A stretch of DNA of 64,000 bases from Winslowiella toletana (GCF_032164335.1 NZ_CP134152.1:3472001-3536000), one strand, 5' to 3'. Positions 1 to 10,005 are shown, counted from the first letter of the stretch. The notes: a model not told the origin generated them from the sequence alone. Translations and numbers: made by a program.

Positions 1-202
<202 letters not shown>

Positions 203-217
203 TTAAAACGTCGTCGT

Positions 218-1195
218 TCAGGCGTTTGCGTCGATCACATCGCGTATACGCGCTTTATACGTTTCCAGCTTCTGCGGCGTCATCATACGACGCTCATCAT
301 CCAGCACCACACCACCAACATCGTCAGCAATGCGCTGAGCCGATTGCAGCATCAGCTTAAAGTTCTGGTTGGCATCGCCATAGGACGGCACCATCATAAA
401 GATCGAGACGCCAGGCGTGGAGAAATCAGACATCTCATCCGGGTTAAACGAACCGGGTTTCACCATATTCGCCAGGCTGAACAGCACCGGGCCGCTGCCC
501 GCCGGGTTCAGATGACGATGGAAAATATTCATCTCGCCAAACTGGAAACCAGCCTGTAGCACACCCTGCAACAGCGCTTCACCGTTAATCACGCCACCGG
601 CATGTGCGGCAACGTGCAGCACCAGTACGGTCTCTTTACTGCGCTCTTTTACTGGCTCAGCAACCGGCTGCGGCTGAAGCTCTTCAACGTCATCCTCGTC
701 TTCATCCGGCTCATCGTCCAGTAGCGGATCAAACTGCGGTGCGGCTTTCACCGGCTGCGGTGCAGCAGCAGGTTCTGATCGACGCGCGGGTTCTGCCGCA
801 CGTGGCGGCTGCGCTTTAGGCTCAGCGGCATACGGCGGTTCAGCATCGAACAGCGGGTCAAGTTCAGGCGATTCTTCAACCGCAGGCAGATGGCGCGCCG
901 GCTCGGGCTGCTTGCGAGGCGCAGGCTGACGCGGCGGTTCATCATCATCAGCCGCATCGAAGCCGCCAAATGACGGTTCATCATGCTTAGACGGTGAACG
1001 ACGCACACGCACCTCACCAACGCCTTCATCGTCGTCGGTCTGGCTCTGTTGTTTATCGTGCTTTAAACGCTTGTGAGGGCGATCGCGAAAAACGGATGAA
1101 CGCTCTTTACGGCTAGTCCAGAGGCCGTGAAGCAAAAGCGCTATTATGGCGATCGCGCCAACAACGATTAATATCAGACGCAAATCCTGCATCAT
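218..1195 (-). CDS. zipA: Cell division protein ZipA
   Basis: ZipA tethers FtsZ to the inner membrane at the division site and is an essential early divisome component in enterobacteria. The protein (325 aa) starts [20 protein letters not shown], an N-out membrane anchor nearly identical to the E. coli one. It is followed by a basic stretch ([15 protein letters not shown]), a long Pro/Glu/Ala-rich unstructured linker (about residues 50-180), and a C-terminal FtsZ-binding domain from about [20 protein letters not shown]. An upstream in-frame ATG 39 bases earlier exists, but the conserved family start is MMQDL. It is divergent from cysZ across a 218-base gap, as in E. coli. Confidence 0.95.
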   Translation of the reverse strand: MMQDLRLILIVVGAIAIIALLLHGLWTSRKERSSVFRDRPHKRLKHDKQQSQTDDDEGVGEVRVRRSPSKHDEPSFGGFDAADDDEPPRQPAPRKQPEPARHLPAVEESPELDPLFDAEPPYAAEPKAQPPRAAEPARRSEPAAAPQPVKAAPQFDPLLDDEPDEDEDDVEELQPQPVAEPVKERSKETVLVLHVAAHAGGVINGEALLQGVLQAGFQFGEMNIFHRHLNPAGSGPVLFSLANMVKPGSFNPDEMSDFSTPGVSIFMMVPSYGDANQNFKLMLQSAQRIADDVGGVVLDDERRMMTPQKLETYKARIRDVIDANA

Positions 1196-1413
1196 TGTAT
1201 TCTCTGTTGTTCCAATACCTTGCCACCGCGGCAAACTTTATCCTCTAACTGTATTTGCCCAAGTACACAAGTGCAAGTCTGTGCAGTATTTTCTGACAAA
1301 TTAGATTGCGTCCGGACACTTATTTGCTGTTTTTTCGTCCAATTACCCGCTGGTCAGCGTAAAAAGCTGCGTTATGATAGCCTGCACCACCGCCAAATGG
1401 AGAAAAGCTGTCG

Positions 1414-2184
1414 ATGGTTAGTGAGAATAGTCTTAATAGACATAATGGAATTCATTACTTCAGCCAGGGGTGGAAACTGATTCGCCTGCCGGGCATTCGT
1501 CGTTTCGTCATCCTGCCGCTACTGGTCAATATCTTACTGATGGGCGGCGCATTTATCTGGCTGTTCTGGCGACTGGGTCAATGGATCCCGGCGTTGATGG
1601 CGCATATTCCTGACTGGCTACAGTGGCTGAGCTACCTGCTGTGGCCGCTGACCGTCATTTCGATTGTGCTGGTATTCAGTTATCTGTTTTCTACTATAGC
1701 CAACCTGATTGCCGCACCGTTTTGCGGCCTGCTGGCCGAACAGCTGGAGGCGCGTCTCACCGGCCAGCCGTTGCCGGATAGCGGCTGGATTGGCCTGATG
1801 AAAGATACTCCGCGCATTATGAAGCGCGAATGGCAGAAGCTGGCCTATTACCTGCCGCGCGCATTGGGGCTGCTGTTGCTCTACTTTATTCCCGGCTTCG
1901 GTCAGACGGTGGCGCCGGTGCTGTGGTTTCTGTTCAGCGCCTGGATGCTGTCGATCCAGTACTGTGACTATCCGTTTGATAACCATAAAGTCAGTTTTCA
2001 GCAGATGCGTGCGGCGCTGCGCCAGAACAAAACCGACAATATGCAGTTCGGCGCGCTGGTCAGCCTGTTTACCATGATCCCAATTCTCAACCTGGCGATT
2101 ATGCCGGTTGCCGTCTGCGGTGCCACCGCCATGTGGGTAGACCGTTATCGTGGTCAGTTGGGGCAACACCTGCGGACACCGTAA
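1414..2184 (+). CDS. cysZ: Sulfate transporter CysZ
   Basis: CysZ is an inner-membrane sulfate permease that supplies cysteine biosynthesis. The 256-aa protein has the family's hydrophobic hairpins, for example [40 protein letters not shown] and [20 protein letters not shown]. It also carries the conserved [12 protein letters not shown] segment and a C-terminal [16 protein letters not shown] helix. Similarity to E. coli CysZ runs end to end. The gene stands directly upstream of cysK in the same direction, and the two work at successive points of sulfate assimilation. Confidence 0.95.
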   Translation: MVSENSLNRHNGIHYFSQGWKLIRLPGIRRFVILPLLVNILLMGGAFIWLFWRLGQWIPALMAHIPDWLQWLSYLLWPLTVISIVLVFSYLFSTIANLIAAPFCGLLAEQLEARLTGQPLPDSGWIGLMKDTPRIMKREWQKLAYYLPRALGLLLLYFIPGFGQTVAPVLWFLFSAWMLSIQYCDYPFDNHKVSFQQMRAALRQNKTDNMQFGALVSLFTMIPILNLAIMPVAVCGATAMWVDRYRGQLGQHLRTP

Positions 2185-2366
2185 TCCTGCCGATCCTGAG
2201 GGCGACGCTCTGGTCGCCCTCATCCTGCTGACTGTCGCGCCTTATGCCATTTCGCTAAGCCTTATTTCAGTCAATCATATACATATACGATTTCTTTCCT
2301 TCCTTGCAGAATTTGAAAGGGTATGCTCTTAGGGTTGCCAATATTTCATACAGTTAAGGACGGGCT

Positions 2367-3338
2367 ATGAGTAAGATCTATGAAGACAACTCTTTGACAA
2401 TCGGTCATACGCCGCTGGTTCGACTGAACCGCATCGGTAATGGGCGCATTCTGGCGAAGGTAGAATCCCGTAACCCAAGTTTCAGCGTCAAATGCCGTAT
2501 CGGTGCCAATATGATTTGGGACGCAGAAAAACGTGGCATTCTGAAACCCGGCATTGAGTTGGTAGAGCCTACCAGTGGTAACACCGGTATTGCGCTGGCT
2601 TATGTTGCGGCTGCACGGGGTTACAAATTAACGCTTACCATGCCAGAAACCATGAGCGTAGAGCGTCGTAAGCTGCTGAAAGCGCTGGGCGCTAACCTGG
2701 TGCTGACCGAAGGTGCCAAGGGGATGAAAGGGGCGATTGCCAAAGCCGAAGAGATTGTGGCAAGCGATCCAGACAAGTTTGTGCTGCTGCAGCAGTTCAG
2801 CAACCCGGCCAACCCGGAAGTACATGAAAAAACCACCGGCCCGGAAATCTGGGAAGATACCGATGGTGAAGTGGATGTATTTATTGCCGGTGTCGGTACT
2901 GGCGGTACGCTGACCGGCGTCAGCCGCTATATCAAGAATACCAAAGGCAAGAAAGAGCTGATTACCGTCGCCGTTGAGCCGACGGATTCCCCGGTTATCG
3001 CGCAGGCGCTGGCGGGTGACGAAATTAAACCAGGACCGCATAAAATCCAGGGTATCGGCGCAGGCTTTATTCCTGGTAACCTCGATCTTAAACTGGTCGA
3101 CCGCGTCGTGGCGATCACCAATGAAGAATCCATTTCAACTGCCCGTCGTCTGATGGAAGAAGAAGGCATTCTGGCCGGTATTTCCTCAGGCGCAGCGGTA
3201 GCTGCCGCGCTGAAACTGCAGGAAGACGAAGCTTTCGCCAATAAAAATATCGTGGTGATCCTGCCCTCTTCCGGTGAACGCTACCTCAGTACCGCACTGT
3301 TTGCCGATCTGTTCACTGAAAAAGAGTTGCAGCAGTAA
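2367..3338 (+). CDS. cysK: Cysteine synthase A (O-acetylserine sulfhydrylase A)
   Basis: CysK is a PLP enzyme that makes L-cysteine from O-acetylserine and sulfide. The 323-aa protein keeps the PLP lysine at K42 in [11 protein letters not shown], the substrate loop TSGNTGIA, the phosphate loop [10 protein letters not shown] and the C-terminal [11 protein letters not shown] ribosome site (taagga) precedes the ATG. The upstream gap (2185-2366) holds a -10-like TATGCT near 2322-2327 with a poor -35, as expected of a CysB-activated promoter; this reading is inferred. The paralogue cysM lies about 9 kb downstream on the other strand. Confidence 0.97.
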   Translation: MSKIYEDNSLTIGHTPLVRLNRIGNGRILAKVESRNPSFSVKCRIGANMIWDAEKRGILKPGIELVEPTSGNTGIALAYVAAARGYKLTLTMPETMSVERRKLLKALGANLVLTEGAKGMKGAIAKAEEIVASDPDKFVLLQQFSNPANPEVHEKTTGPEIWEDTDGEVDVFIAGVGTGGTLTGVSRYIKNTKGKKELITVAVEPTDSPVIAQALAGDEIKPGPHKIQGIGAGFIPGNLDLKLVDRVVAITNEESISTARRLMEEEGILAGISSGAAVAAALKLQEDEAFANKNIVVILPSSGERYLSTALFADLFTEKELQQ

Positions 3339-3392
3339 CACAGACTCTGCTTGTCAGCGATTATTTGTGACGCGAAAAAGCCACATCCATCG

Positions 3393-3417
3393 AAAACGCT
3401 CCCAGGAGCGTTTTTTT
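3393..3417 (+). terminator. Rho-independent terminator after cysK
   Basis: CGCTCC (3397-3402) pairs with GGAGCG (3405-3410) across a two-base loop. A run of A precedes the stem and seven T follow it. It separates cysK from the pts promoter region. Confidence 0.88.
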
Positions 3418-3528
3418 ATAGCACTGCAATTAGTCTTATTTGCGCAGCTTTACATATCGATTTTCGGGTAAAATTTCAGCGCAAAATCGCCGAAAATTCG
3501 CCTTGCGCAACCTGCGCAACGAGGTTTT

Positions 3529-3548
3529 TTTGTGACCGCCATCAAATT
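3529..3548 (+). promoter_or_regulatory. CRP-like site upstream of ptsH
   Basis: TGTGA-N6-TCAAA, a good left half and a partial right half of the CRP consensus. E. coli has CRP control of the distal pts promoter in the corresponding region. The site lies about 120 bases upstream of the P0-like promoter elements, so a role there is inferred from position and similarity. Confidence 0.5.
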
Positions 3549-3646
3549 TTAATGGGGGTACAGATTGATTTTACCCTCCCTGGTCTGGTATTTAAGCTGC
3601 CAATTATTTCGATCCACAAAATTAATCGCCGCGCAAAATGGATCGA

Positions 3647-3660
3647 GCTGAATCGATTTA
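3647..3660 (+). promoter_or_regulatory. Cra (FruR) operator-like site upstream of ptsH
   Basis: GCTGAATCGATTTA fits the Cra consensus (TGAAWCSNT core) and matches the sequence found at the E. coli ptsH P0 promoter. It lies directly before the P0-like -35 element, consistent with catabolite repressor/activator control of PTS expression. Confidence 0.65.
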
Positions 3661-3665
3661 CTGGT

Positions 3666-3695
3666 TTGGCGCAGCAGCGTAAAGCGCGGCATAAT
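3666..3695 (+). promoter_or_regulatory. ptsH distal promoter P0-like elements
   Basis: TTGGCG (3666-3671), an 18-base spacer and CATAAT (3690-3695). The GCGGCATAATG context is shared with the E. coli P0 promoter. The rest of the 455-base gap before ptsH contains no convincing gene. Confidence 0.55.
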
Positions 3696-3803
3696 GGGAA
3701 GTGAGACAGCGAAACATTTTTATGATGTTGTGACGCTGTATCTTAATACCCTTAATTGCGCATTTTTTGGCGAGTCCTGTACTCATGCCAGCGCGACCAA
3801 CAC

Positions 3804-3832
3804 AGGCTAAAGTCCCGTCTCCAGGCTAGACT
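3804..3832 (+). promoter_or_regulatory. ptsH proximal promoter P1-like region
   Basis: The stretch AGGCTAAAGTC...AGGCTAGACTTTAG is strongly conserved with the region of the E. coli ptsH P1 promoter. TAGACT (3827-3832) would be the -10, while the -35 is poor. The transcript would start about 35 bases before ptsH. Confidence 0.5.
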
Positions 3833-3873
3833 TTAGATCCACAACACCAAACCAATTAAGTTGGGGAAACATA

Positions 3874-4131
3874 ATGTTCCAGCAAGAAGTGACAATTACC
3901 GCACCAAACGGTCTTCATACTCGCCCGGCTGCACAGTTCGTTAAAGAAGCTAAAGGCTTCGCTTCTGAAATCACCGTAACCTCCAATGGCAAATCTGCCA
4001 GCGCGAAGAGCCTGTTCAAGCTGCAGACTTTGGGTCTGACTCAGGGAACAGTTGTCACACTGTCTGCTGAAGGTGAAGATGAGCAACAAGCTGTTGAGCA
4101 TCTGGTAAAACTGATGGCTGAGCTCGAGTAA
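3874..4131 (+). CDS. ptsH: Phosphocarrier protein HPr
   Basis: HPr is the small cytoplasmic phosphocarrier of the phosphoenolpyruvate:sugar phosphotransferase system. It takes phosphate from Enzyme I and passes it to the sugar-specific EIIA proteins. The protein is 85 aa, the usual length. The phosphorylated histidine is H15 in [10 protein letters not shown], and S46 sits in [10 protein letters not shown] strong ribosome site (ttgggga) precedes the ATG. It is the first gene of ptsH-ptsI-crr. Confidence 0.98.
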   Translation: MFQQEVTITAPNGLHTRPAAQFVKEAKGFASEITVTSNGKSASAKSLFKLQTLGLTQGTVVTLSAEGEDEQQAVEHLVKLMAELE

Positions 4132-4190
4132 TTCGCCCAGTCTTTCAAGAAAGCTGTTTCATCAGGCTAGCTGAGTGCAAACACTTTGAT

Positions 4191-4209
4191 CGCGGACATA
4201 TTGTCCGCG
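4191..4209 (+). terminator. Hairpin in the ptsH-ptsI gap
   Basis: CGCGGACA (4191-4198) and TGTCCGCG (4202-4209) form an 8-bp perfect stem with a 3-base loop and no long T run afterwards. It is better read as an attenuator or RNA-processing/stability element than a full terminator. It could help make HPr more abundant than Enzyme I. Confidence 0.5.
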
Positions 4210-4290
4210 TTATTGCTTCCGTAAAGTATGCTTTTGCAACATTGGCACTGCACTTCGCCTAATGAGCCATCGTTATAAAAAGGTAGGGTT

Positions 4291-6018
4291 ATGATTTCAG
4301 GCATTTTAGCATCACCGGGTATCGCTTTCGGCAAGGCACTTCTGCTGAAGGAAGATGAAATCGTCATCAACCGGAAAAAGATTTCTGCTGAACAAGTGGA
4401 CCAGGAAGTAAAACGCTTCCTTGATGGCCGTTCTAAGGCCGCAGAGCAGCTCGAAGCAATCAAAATCAAAGCCGGTGAAACATTCGGTGAAGAAAAAGAA
4501 GCGATCTTCGAAGGCCACATTATGTTGCTGGAAGATGAAGAGCTTGAGCAAGAGATCATAGCCCTGATCAAAGACGAGCTGGCTTCAGCCGACGCTGCGG
4601 CTCACTCAGTGATTGAAGGTCAGGCTAAAGCGCTGGAAGAACTCGACGACGAATACCTCAAAGAGCGTGCGGCTGACGTACGTGATATCGGTAAGCGCCT
4701 GCTGCAGAACATTCTTGGTCTGCATATTGTTGATCTGAGCGCGATCAAAGATGAAGTGCTGCTGGTTGCTAAAGACCTGACGCCTTCAGAAACCGCACAG
4801 CTGAACCTGAAGAAGGTACTGGGCTTTATCACCGATTTAGGCGGTCGTACTTCTCACACCTCGATTATGGCGCGTTCCCTTGAGCTGCCAGCCATTGTCG
4901 GCACCGGTGATGTCACCAGTCGCGTTAAAAACGATGATTATCTGATTCTCGATGGCGTTAACAACAAAATTTATGTTAACCCGACTGCTGAAGTTATCGA
5001 GGAACTGAAAGCTGTAAATAATCAGTATGTTACTGAGAAAAACGATCTGGCTAAACTGAAAGATCTGCCTGCTATCACGCTGGACGGACATCAGGTTGAA
5101 GTCTGTGCCAACATCGGTACCGTGCGTGATATCGCCGGTGCAGAGCGCAATGGCGCGGAAGGTGTTGGTCTGTATCGTACCGAATTCCTGTTTATGGATC
5201 GCGACTCGCTGCCAAGCGAAGAAGAGCAGTTCCAGGCCTATAAAGCCGTCGCTGAAGGCATGGGCTCTCAGGCAGTTATCGTCCGTACCATGGACATCGG
5301 CGGTGATAAAGACCTGCCGTATATGAACCTGCCGAAAGAAGACAACCCGTTCCTCGGCTGGCGTGCCATTCGTATTGCTATGGACCGCAAAGAAATTCTG
5401 CATGCTCAGCTGCGTGCAATTCTGCGTGCATCCGCGTTCGGCAAACTGCGCATCATGTTCCCGATGATTATTTCGGTTGAAGAAGTGCGGACGCTGAAAG
5501 CCGAGCTGGAGCTGCTGAAAGCGCAACTGCGCGATGAAGCTAAAGCCTTTGACGAAAGCATTGAAGTCGGCATTATGGTTGAAACCCCGGCCTCAGCAGT
5601 GATTGCGCGTCATCTGGCTAAGGAAGTTGATTTCTTTAGTATTGGAACCAACGACCTGACGCAGTACACTCTGGCGGTTGATCGTGGTAACGATCTGATC
5701 TCCCATCTCTACAACCCAATGACCCCTTCAGTCCTTGGCCTGATCAAGCAAGTTATTGATGCTTCTCATGCTGAGGGCAAATGGACCGGTATGTGTGGTG
5801 AGCTGGCTGGTGATGAACGTGCTACACTACTGTTATTGGGAATGGGGCTGGATGAATTCAGCATGAGTGCCATTTCTATCCCAAGCATCAAAAAAATCAT
5901 TCGTAATACGAATTTTGAAGATGCGAAGGCATTAGCAGAGCAGGCTCTGGCTCAACCGACCGCGGAAGAGTTAATGAACCTGGTCAACAAGTTCATTGAA
6001 GAAAAAACACTCTGCTGA
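4291..6018 (+). CDS. ptsI: PTS Enzyme I (phosphoenolpyruvate-protein phosphotransferase)
   Basis: Enzyme I starts the PTS phosphate relay by autophosphorylating from phosphoenolpyruvate and donating to HPr. The 575-aa protein has the HPr-binding N-terminal domain. Its active histidine H189 lies in [13 protein letters not shown]. The C-terminal PEP-binding barrel shows [42 protein letters not shown] and the catalytic cysteine in [11 protein letters not shown]. It lies 159 bases after ptsH and 43 bases before crr, forming the standard pts operon. Confidence 0.97.
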   Translation: MISGILASPGIAFGKALLLKEDEIVINRKKISAEQVDQEVKRFLDGRSKAAEQLEAIKIKAGETFGEEKEAIFEGHIMLLEDEELEQEIIALIKDELASADAAAHSVIEGQAKALEELDDEYLKERAADVRDIGKRLLQNILGLHIVDLSAIKDEVLLVAKDLTPSETAQLNLKKVLGFITDLGGRTSHTSIMARSLELPAIVGTGDVTSRVKNDDYLILDGVNNKIYVNPTAEVIEELKAVNNQYVTEKNDLAKLKDLPAITLDGHQVEVCANIGTVRDIAGAERNGAEGVGLYRTEFLFMDRDSLPSEEEQFQAYKAVAEGMGSQAVIVRTMDIGGDKDLPYMNLPKEDNPFLGWRAIRIAMDRKEILHAQLRAILRASAFGKLRIMFPMIISVEEVRTLKAELELLKAQLRDEAKAFDESIEVGIMVETPASAVIARHLAKEVDFFSIGTNDLTQYTLAVDRGNDLISHLYNPMTPSVLGLIKQVIDASHAEGKWTGMCGELAGDERATLLLLGMGLDEFSMSAISIPSIKKIIRNTNFEDAKALAEQALAQPTAEELMNLVNKFIEEKTLC

Positions 6019-6061
6019 TTCCGCGAGACGCTGGCCCAATATTACTGCTTAGGAGAAGATC

Positions 6062-6565
6062 ATGGGTTTGTTTTCAAAACTTTTTGGCGAAAAATCAGAC
6101 ACCACCTCTGGTGCCATTGAGATCGTTGCACCACTGTCTGGCGAAATCGTAAATATCGAAGACGTGCCGGATGTCGTGTTCGCAGAGAAAATTGTTGGCG
6201 ACGGTATTGCCATCAAACCTGCTGGCAACAAAATGGTCGCACCGGTTGACGGAACCATTGGTAAAATTTTCGAAACTAACCATGCTTTTTCTATCGAATC
6301 TGACAATGGTATCGAGCTGTTTGTCCACTTCGGTATTGATACGGTTGAGCTGAAAGGTGAAGGCTTCAAACGTATTGCTGAAGAAGGTCAGAAGGTTAAG
6401 AAAGGCGACGTGGTAATCGAGTTTGATCTGGCCCTGCTGGAAGAGAAAGCGAAATCAACGCTGACGCCAGTAGTGATTTCCAATATGGATGAAATCAAAG
6501 AGCTGATTAAGCTGACGGGTAGCGTGACGGTGGGTGAAACCCCTATTATCCGCATCAAGAAGTAA
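6062..6565 (+). CDS. crr: PTS glucose-specific EIIA component (IIA-Glc)
   Basis: IIA-Glc accepts phosphate from HPr and passes it to glucose transporters. Its phosphorylation state also controls adenylate cyclase and inducer exclusion. The protein is 167 aa, two residues shorter than E. coli's in the variable N-terminal tail ([15 protein letters not shown]). The active-site pair is H74 (ETNHAFS) and the phosphorylated H89 (ELFVHFGID). A clear ribosome site (taggaga) precedes the ATG. It is the last gene of the pts operon, ended by a strong terminator. Confidence 0.97.
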   Translation: MGLFSKLFGEKSDTTSGAIEIVAPLSGEIVNIEDVPDVVFAEKIVGDGIAIKPAGNKMVAPVDGTIGKIFETNHAFSIESDNGIELFVHFGIDTVELKGEGFKRIAEEGQKVKKGDVVIEFDLALLEEKAKSTLTPVVISNMDEIKELIKLTGSVTVGETPIIRIKK

Positions 6566-6584
6566 TTCGCCCGATAATAAAAAA

Positions 6585-6610
6585 CGGCACCCAAGGGTGC
6601 CGTTTTTTTT
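6585..6610 (+). terminator. Rho-independent terminator, crr (probably bidirectional)
   Basis: CGGCACCC (6585-6592) pairs with GGGTGCCG (6595-6602), followed by eight T; a run of A lies on the other side. It can therefore serve crr on the plus strand and the convergent sensor kinase gene on the minus strand. Confidence 0.92.
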
Positions 6611-6616
6611 GGCCGT

Positions 6617-7963
6617 TTACATCTGCCAGTGCGGCAGGCGGATGGTCAGCTCCAGCCCAGCCTGCTTACCATTCACTGCCTGCACTTCGCCATGGTGTGC
6701 CAGTACCACTTTGCGCACGATCGACAGGCCCAGACCATAACCTTTGCCCATCAGCGGCGAGTTGACGCGGACAAACGGATCAAAAATGCTGGAAAGTTTG
6801 TCCGCATCGACGCCCGGCCCTTGATCGCTGACGCAAATGGTCAGCCAGCTACTCTCCTGCGTCAGACTGACGTTAACCTGCTGCCCTTGCAGAGAGAAGC
6901 GCAGTGCGTTACGCACCACATTTTCAACCGCACGTCGGATCAGTTCAGCATTTCCCTTTACGGTAAAGTCTGCGTGCTGGCTGACTTCCAGCTGAATCTC
7001 TACCCCTGTCACCTGCGCCTCAAAGCGCGCATCGGTCACCACCGCTTCCAGCAAGCCTGACAGATCGAAATATTGTTCGTCCGGCATGGTTTCATTTTCG
7101 GCACGCGACAAGGTCAGCAACTCGCCAATCATCTTATCCAGCCGACGCGCTTCTTCATCAATGCGGTCGAGCGAGCTGTTGACTGATTCTGGCGTCTGAC
7201 GCGCCAGGCCGGTTGCCAGCTGCAAACGCGCCAGCGGTGAGCGCAATTCATGGGAAACATCATGCAGCAGCTCTTCGCGTGCGCGCACCAGCACTGACAG
7301 TCGCTCTACCATCGCATCGAAATCACTCGCCACCATGGACAGTTCATCATGGCGGCGGCGCATGACCGGATACAACCGCACCGATAAATCGCCGTTAGAA
7401 ACCTTGGCAAATCCTTCACGCAGCTGGCGCATTGGCCGCGTCAGATTCCAGGCGAGTAACAGGCTGAACAGTAAACCGGCGGCACCGGCAATAATAAACA
7501 TCGGCTCGGGAATATTAAGAAAGCTGCGTGGCCGCCCGATTTTACTGTCGTCGCGTAATCCTTTTACGTCATAACGCAACTGATATTGCTGGCCATCAGC
7601 GCCGGTAACCCACTCAATCACTTCGCTGGGAATCTCTCCGGGTGATAAAGCACGCTCAAGATCGCGGCGCGCCCCTTCCTCCGGCGGCATCGGCATCGCC
7701 ACTACCGAGAAAAAGCGCCGGTCGCCGGGCGACCAGCCGGCCATCATATCGTTCAGTGCCGACAGGCCACCACGTTGCAGCACCGACATTGCCGAGGTCA
7801 TTTGCAGGTTAACAATACGCCGCACGGTAACATTTTCCGGTGGCTCACGATGTTTACCGTTGAGCGAGAATCCCAACCATAACAGCTGGCTGATTAGCAG
7901 AAACACCAGCCAGAAGCCGAACAGAATCTTCCAGAACAAGCGACCGCGAAAACGGCTGTTCAT
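6617..7963 (-). CDS. CpxA-like sensor histidine kinase of the macAB-linked two-component system
   Basis: Membrane histidine kinase, 448 aa. Order: TM1 about 11-33, a periplasmic sensor loop of about 120 residues, TM2 about 156-174, HAMP region (NLTRPMRQLREGFAKVSNGD), then the dimerisation box DVSHELRSPLARLQL with phospho-acceptor H238. The C-terminal ATPase domain has N box NVVRNALRF, G1 DQGPGVD and G2 GKGYGLGLSIV. The H box resembles CpxA. Its start overlaps the regulator stop by four bases (ATGA), so the pair is translationally coupled. The signal is unknown. The divergent macAB neighbours suggest it senses envelope or toxic-compound stress (inference). Confidence 0.88.
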   Translation of the reverse strand: MNSRFRGRLFWKILFGFWLVFLLISQLLWLGFSLNGKHREPPENVTVRRIVNLQMTSAMSVLQRGGLSALNDMMAGWSPGDRRFFSVVAMPMPPEEGARRDLERALSPGEIPSEVIEWVTGADGQQYQLRYDVKGLRDDSKIGRPRSFLNIPEPMFIIAGAAGLLFSLLLAWNLTRPMRQLREGFAKVSNGDLSVRLYPVMRRRHDELSMVASDFDAMVERLSVLVRAREELLHDVSHELRSPLARLQLATGLARQTPESVNSSLDRIDEEARRLDKMIGELLTLSRAENETMPDEQYFDLSGLLEAVVTDARFEAQVTGVEIQLEVSQHADFTVKGNAELIRRAVENVVRNALRFSLQGQQVNVSLTQESSWLTICVSDQGPGVDADKLSSIFDPFVRVNSPLMGKGYGLGLSIVRKVVLAHHGEVQAVNGKQAGLELTIRLPHWQM

Positions 7964-8640
7964 CGAATGCGATAGCCGATGCTGCGAACCGTCTCAATGT
8001 TGACGTTATCGCCGGTCAGCTGCGACAGCTTCTGACGAATATTGCTGATATGCACATCAACGCTGCGGTCATAAGCTTCGCGCGGACGACCCAGCCCTTT
8101 TTCTGACAGTTCATCCTTTGATACCACCCGATCCGGCGAGCGTAGCAACAGATCAAGCAAGTTAAACTCTGAAGCCGTCAGATCAAATGGCTGATTCTTC
8201 CATTCGCTGATGCGCGTCGCCGGATTCAGCACCAGATCACCCCAGCTAATCAGATCCTTTTTTTCGGCTACCGGCGCCTGCTCTTCAAAACGGCGCAGTA
8301 CCGCCCGCAAGCGCGCCACCAGCTCACGCGGATAGCATGGCTTGGGCATATAATCATCGGCCCCCATCTCCAGGCCAATCACGCGATCAATATTATCGCC
8401 CTTCGCCGTCAACATTATTACCGGTATACGGCTGTTTTGCCGCACCTGACGCAGCACATCAATACCACTCATATCCGGCAGCATGATATCGAGGATCATC
8501 GCGGTGTAGTCACCGGACAGCGCCCCTTCCACCCCGGCTTTACCGGTCAGTACCAGCGAAGCATCAAAACCCTCACCAATCAGGTACTGACTGAGCATGG
8601 TGCCTAATTCAACATCATCGTCGACTAATAAAATTTTCAT
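7960..8640 (-). CDS. CpxR-like OmpR-family response regulator
   Basis: Response regulator, 226 aa, with an N-terminal receiver (acidic D7-D9, phosphoacceptor D51 in LDIMLPDMSG, conserved K100 in MPKPCYPRELVAR) and a C-terminal winged-helix DNA-binding domain (ASEFNLLDLLLRSPDRVVSK ... VDVHISNIRQKL). The start was set at MKILLVDDD, the standard start of the family, rather than an in-frame ATG 36 bases upstream. It is CpxR-like but is a separate paralogue, because its partner and neighbours differ from cpxRA. It is divergent from macA, and GTAAA-type half sites lie in the shared 171-base gap. Confidence 0.9.
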   Translation of the reverse strand: MKILLVDDDVELGTMLSQYLIGEGFDASLVLTGKAGVEGALSGDYTAMILDIMLPDMSGIDVLRQVRQNSRIPVIMLTAKGDNIDRVIGLEMGADDYMPKPCYPRELVARLRAVLRRFEEQAPVAEKKDLISWGDLVLNPATRISEWKNQPFDLTASEFNLLDLLLRSPDRVVSKDELSEKGLGRPREAYDRSVDVHISNIRQKLSQLTGDNVNIETVRSIGYRIR

Positions 8641-8702
8641 TCTGGCTATCCTGGTGATCATTGCCGCTATTTTCACCTTTGCCAGGCGGTTTAGCAGCTG
8701 AT

Positions 8703-8773
8703 TTTACTCAATCCTTACAGTAAAACAGCGTACACTTGAACTGATGTTTAGCTTTAATGGCGTAAAATTTACG
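8703..8773. promoter_or_regulatory. Cluster of CpxR-type half sites between the two-component genes and macA
   Basis: Three candidate sites occur in the divergent gap: GTAAG-N6-GTAAA on the minus strand (8703-8718), GTAAA-N5-GTACA on the plus strand (8720-8734) and the palindrome CGTAAA-A-TTTACG (8761-8773). CpxR binds GTAAA tandem repeats spaced by about five bases. A CpxR-like regulator acting on its own and the macA promoter would fit; binding is inferred. Confidence 0.5.
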
Positions 8774-8811
8774 TTATGTCTGTCCCGGTATGGATAAAGG
8801 ATTTTTTTGCT

Positions 8812-10002
8812 ATGGAATTTCGCCGTTCACCAGGCCGTCGTTGGATTATCATTATCGTAGTTGTTGTGGCGTTTGCCGCAATCACAGGCTGGTATTTTCT
8901 TCATCAGGGCCAGCAAAAGACCAATTATATCACCGCCCTTGTTGAGCAACGCGATTTGCAGCAAACGGTGCTGGCCGATGGGAAAATCACCGCCAGTAAA
9001 CAGGTCAGCGTCGGTGCACAGGCTTCTGGTCAGATAAAGTCGCTGCAGGTCTCGCTGGGTGACAACATCAAACAGGGCCAGCTGATTGCTGAAATCGACA
9101 GCATGACGCAGCAAAATGAGCTGAAAAATGCGCAGGCGGCGCTGGAAATTATCCAGGCGCAGCGCGCTTCCAAACAGGCAGTACTTGCCAATTATCAGGC
9201 AGCCTTCTTACGTCAGAAAGCCATGCTGGCGAAAAACCTGACGGCAAAATCTGACTACGATGCCGCACTGGCGAACCTTAACAGCACCCAGGCCGATATC
9301 CAGGCGCTGGATGCCCAAATCGTTCAGTCGCAGATTCAGGCCAACAATGCGCAGGTAAACCTGGGTTACACCAAAATTTCCTCGCCTATTGATGGCACCG
9401 TGGTATCGATTCCGGTAGAAGAAGGACAGACGGTTAACGCCGTGCAGAGCGCCCCTACCATTATCAAGGTGGCGAATCTCAATACCATGACGGTGAAAGC
9501 ACAGATATCGGAAGCTGACGTGATTAACGTTAAGCCAGGGATGAAAGTGTGGTTTACCATTCTCGGCCAGCCGAACAAGCGCTACAGCGCCACGCTAAGA
9601 GCGATTGAACCTGCGCCAGATTCGATCAATACCGACACCAGTACCTCCAGCTCCAGTTCGGATAGCTCGTCTACAACCGAAGCGATTTACTACTACGGTC
9701 TGTTTGATGTCGATAATCCCGGGCAAGTGTTGCGAATCTCAATGACGGCAGAAGTGCATATTGTGGTCAGCGATCAACCCAATGCGATTGTTATTCCTTC
9801 CACCGCGCTGGATACTCTTAACGGAAAAACCTCTGTGCAGGTGGTAGACGACAAACAGAAAGTCAGCCGTCGTGAGGTAGAAGTCGGGATTAATAACAAT
9901 GTTGAAGCGCAGATTATCAGCGGCCTGAAGGCAGGCGAACGGGTCATCATCAGCCAGGGAGCCGCTCCGGACAGTTCGCACGGCTCACCAATGGGGATGT
10001 AA
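8812..10002 (+). CDS. macA: MacA-like periplasmic adaptor of a tripartite efflux pump
   Basis: MacA-type adaptor, joining the MacB ABC transporter to an outer-membrane channel such as TolC. From the chosen start the protein has 396 aa. It has a basic N terminus and one membrane segment (about 11-30), a biotinyl-lipoyl/barrel-sandwich half (SVGAQASGQIKSLQVSLGD), a long coiled-coil hairpin (about 100-185) and the returning lipoyl half (KISSPIDGTVVSIPVEEGQ). A Ser/Thr-rich insert follows (STSSSSSDSSS), absent from the E. coli protein. I chose the ATG at 8812 because AAAGGA precedes it; an upstream ATG at 8776 has no ribosome site. macB follows 3 bases later. Confidence 0.88.
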   Translation: MEFRRSPGRRWIIIIVVVVAFAAITGWYFLHQGQQKTNYITALVEQRDLQQTVLADGKITASKQVSVGAQASGQIKSLQVSLGDNIKQGQLIAEIDSMTQQNELKNAQAALEIIQAQRASKQAVLANYQAAFLRQKAMLAKNLTAKSDYDAALANLNSTQADIQALDAQIVQSQIQANNAQVNLGYTKISSPIDGTVVSIPVEEGQTVNAVQSAPTIIKVANLNTMTVKAQISEADVINVKPGMKVWFTILGQPNKRYSATLRAIEPAPDSINTDTSTSSSSSDSSSTTEAIYYYGLFDVDNPGQVLRISMTAEVHIVVSDQPNAIVIPSTALDTLNGKTSVQVVDDKQKVSRREVEVGINNNVEAQIISGLKAGERVIISQGAAPDSSHGSPMGM

Positions 10003-10005
10003 CCA

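Noticed and set aside
3351-3704. 117-codon open frame between cysK and ptsH
   Set aside because: It covers the cysK terminator and the conserved CRP, Cra and promoter elements of pts, and it has no ribosome site or homology.
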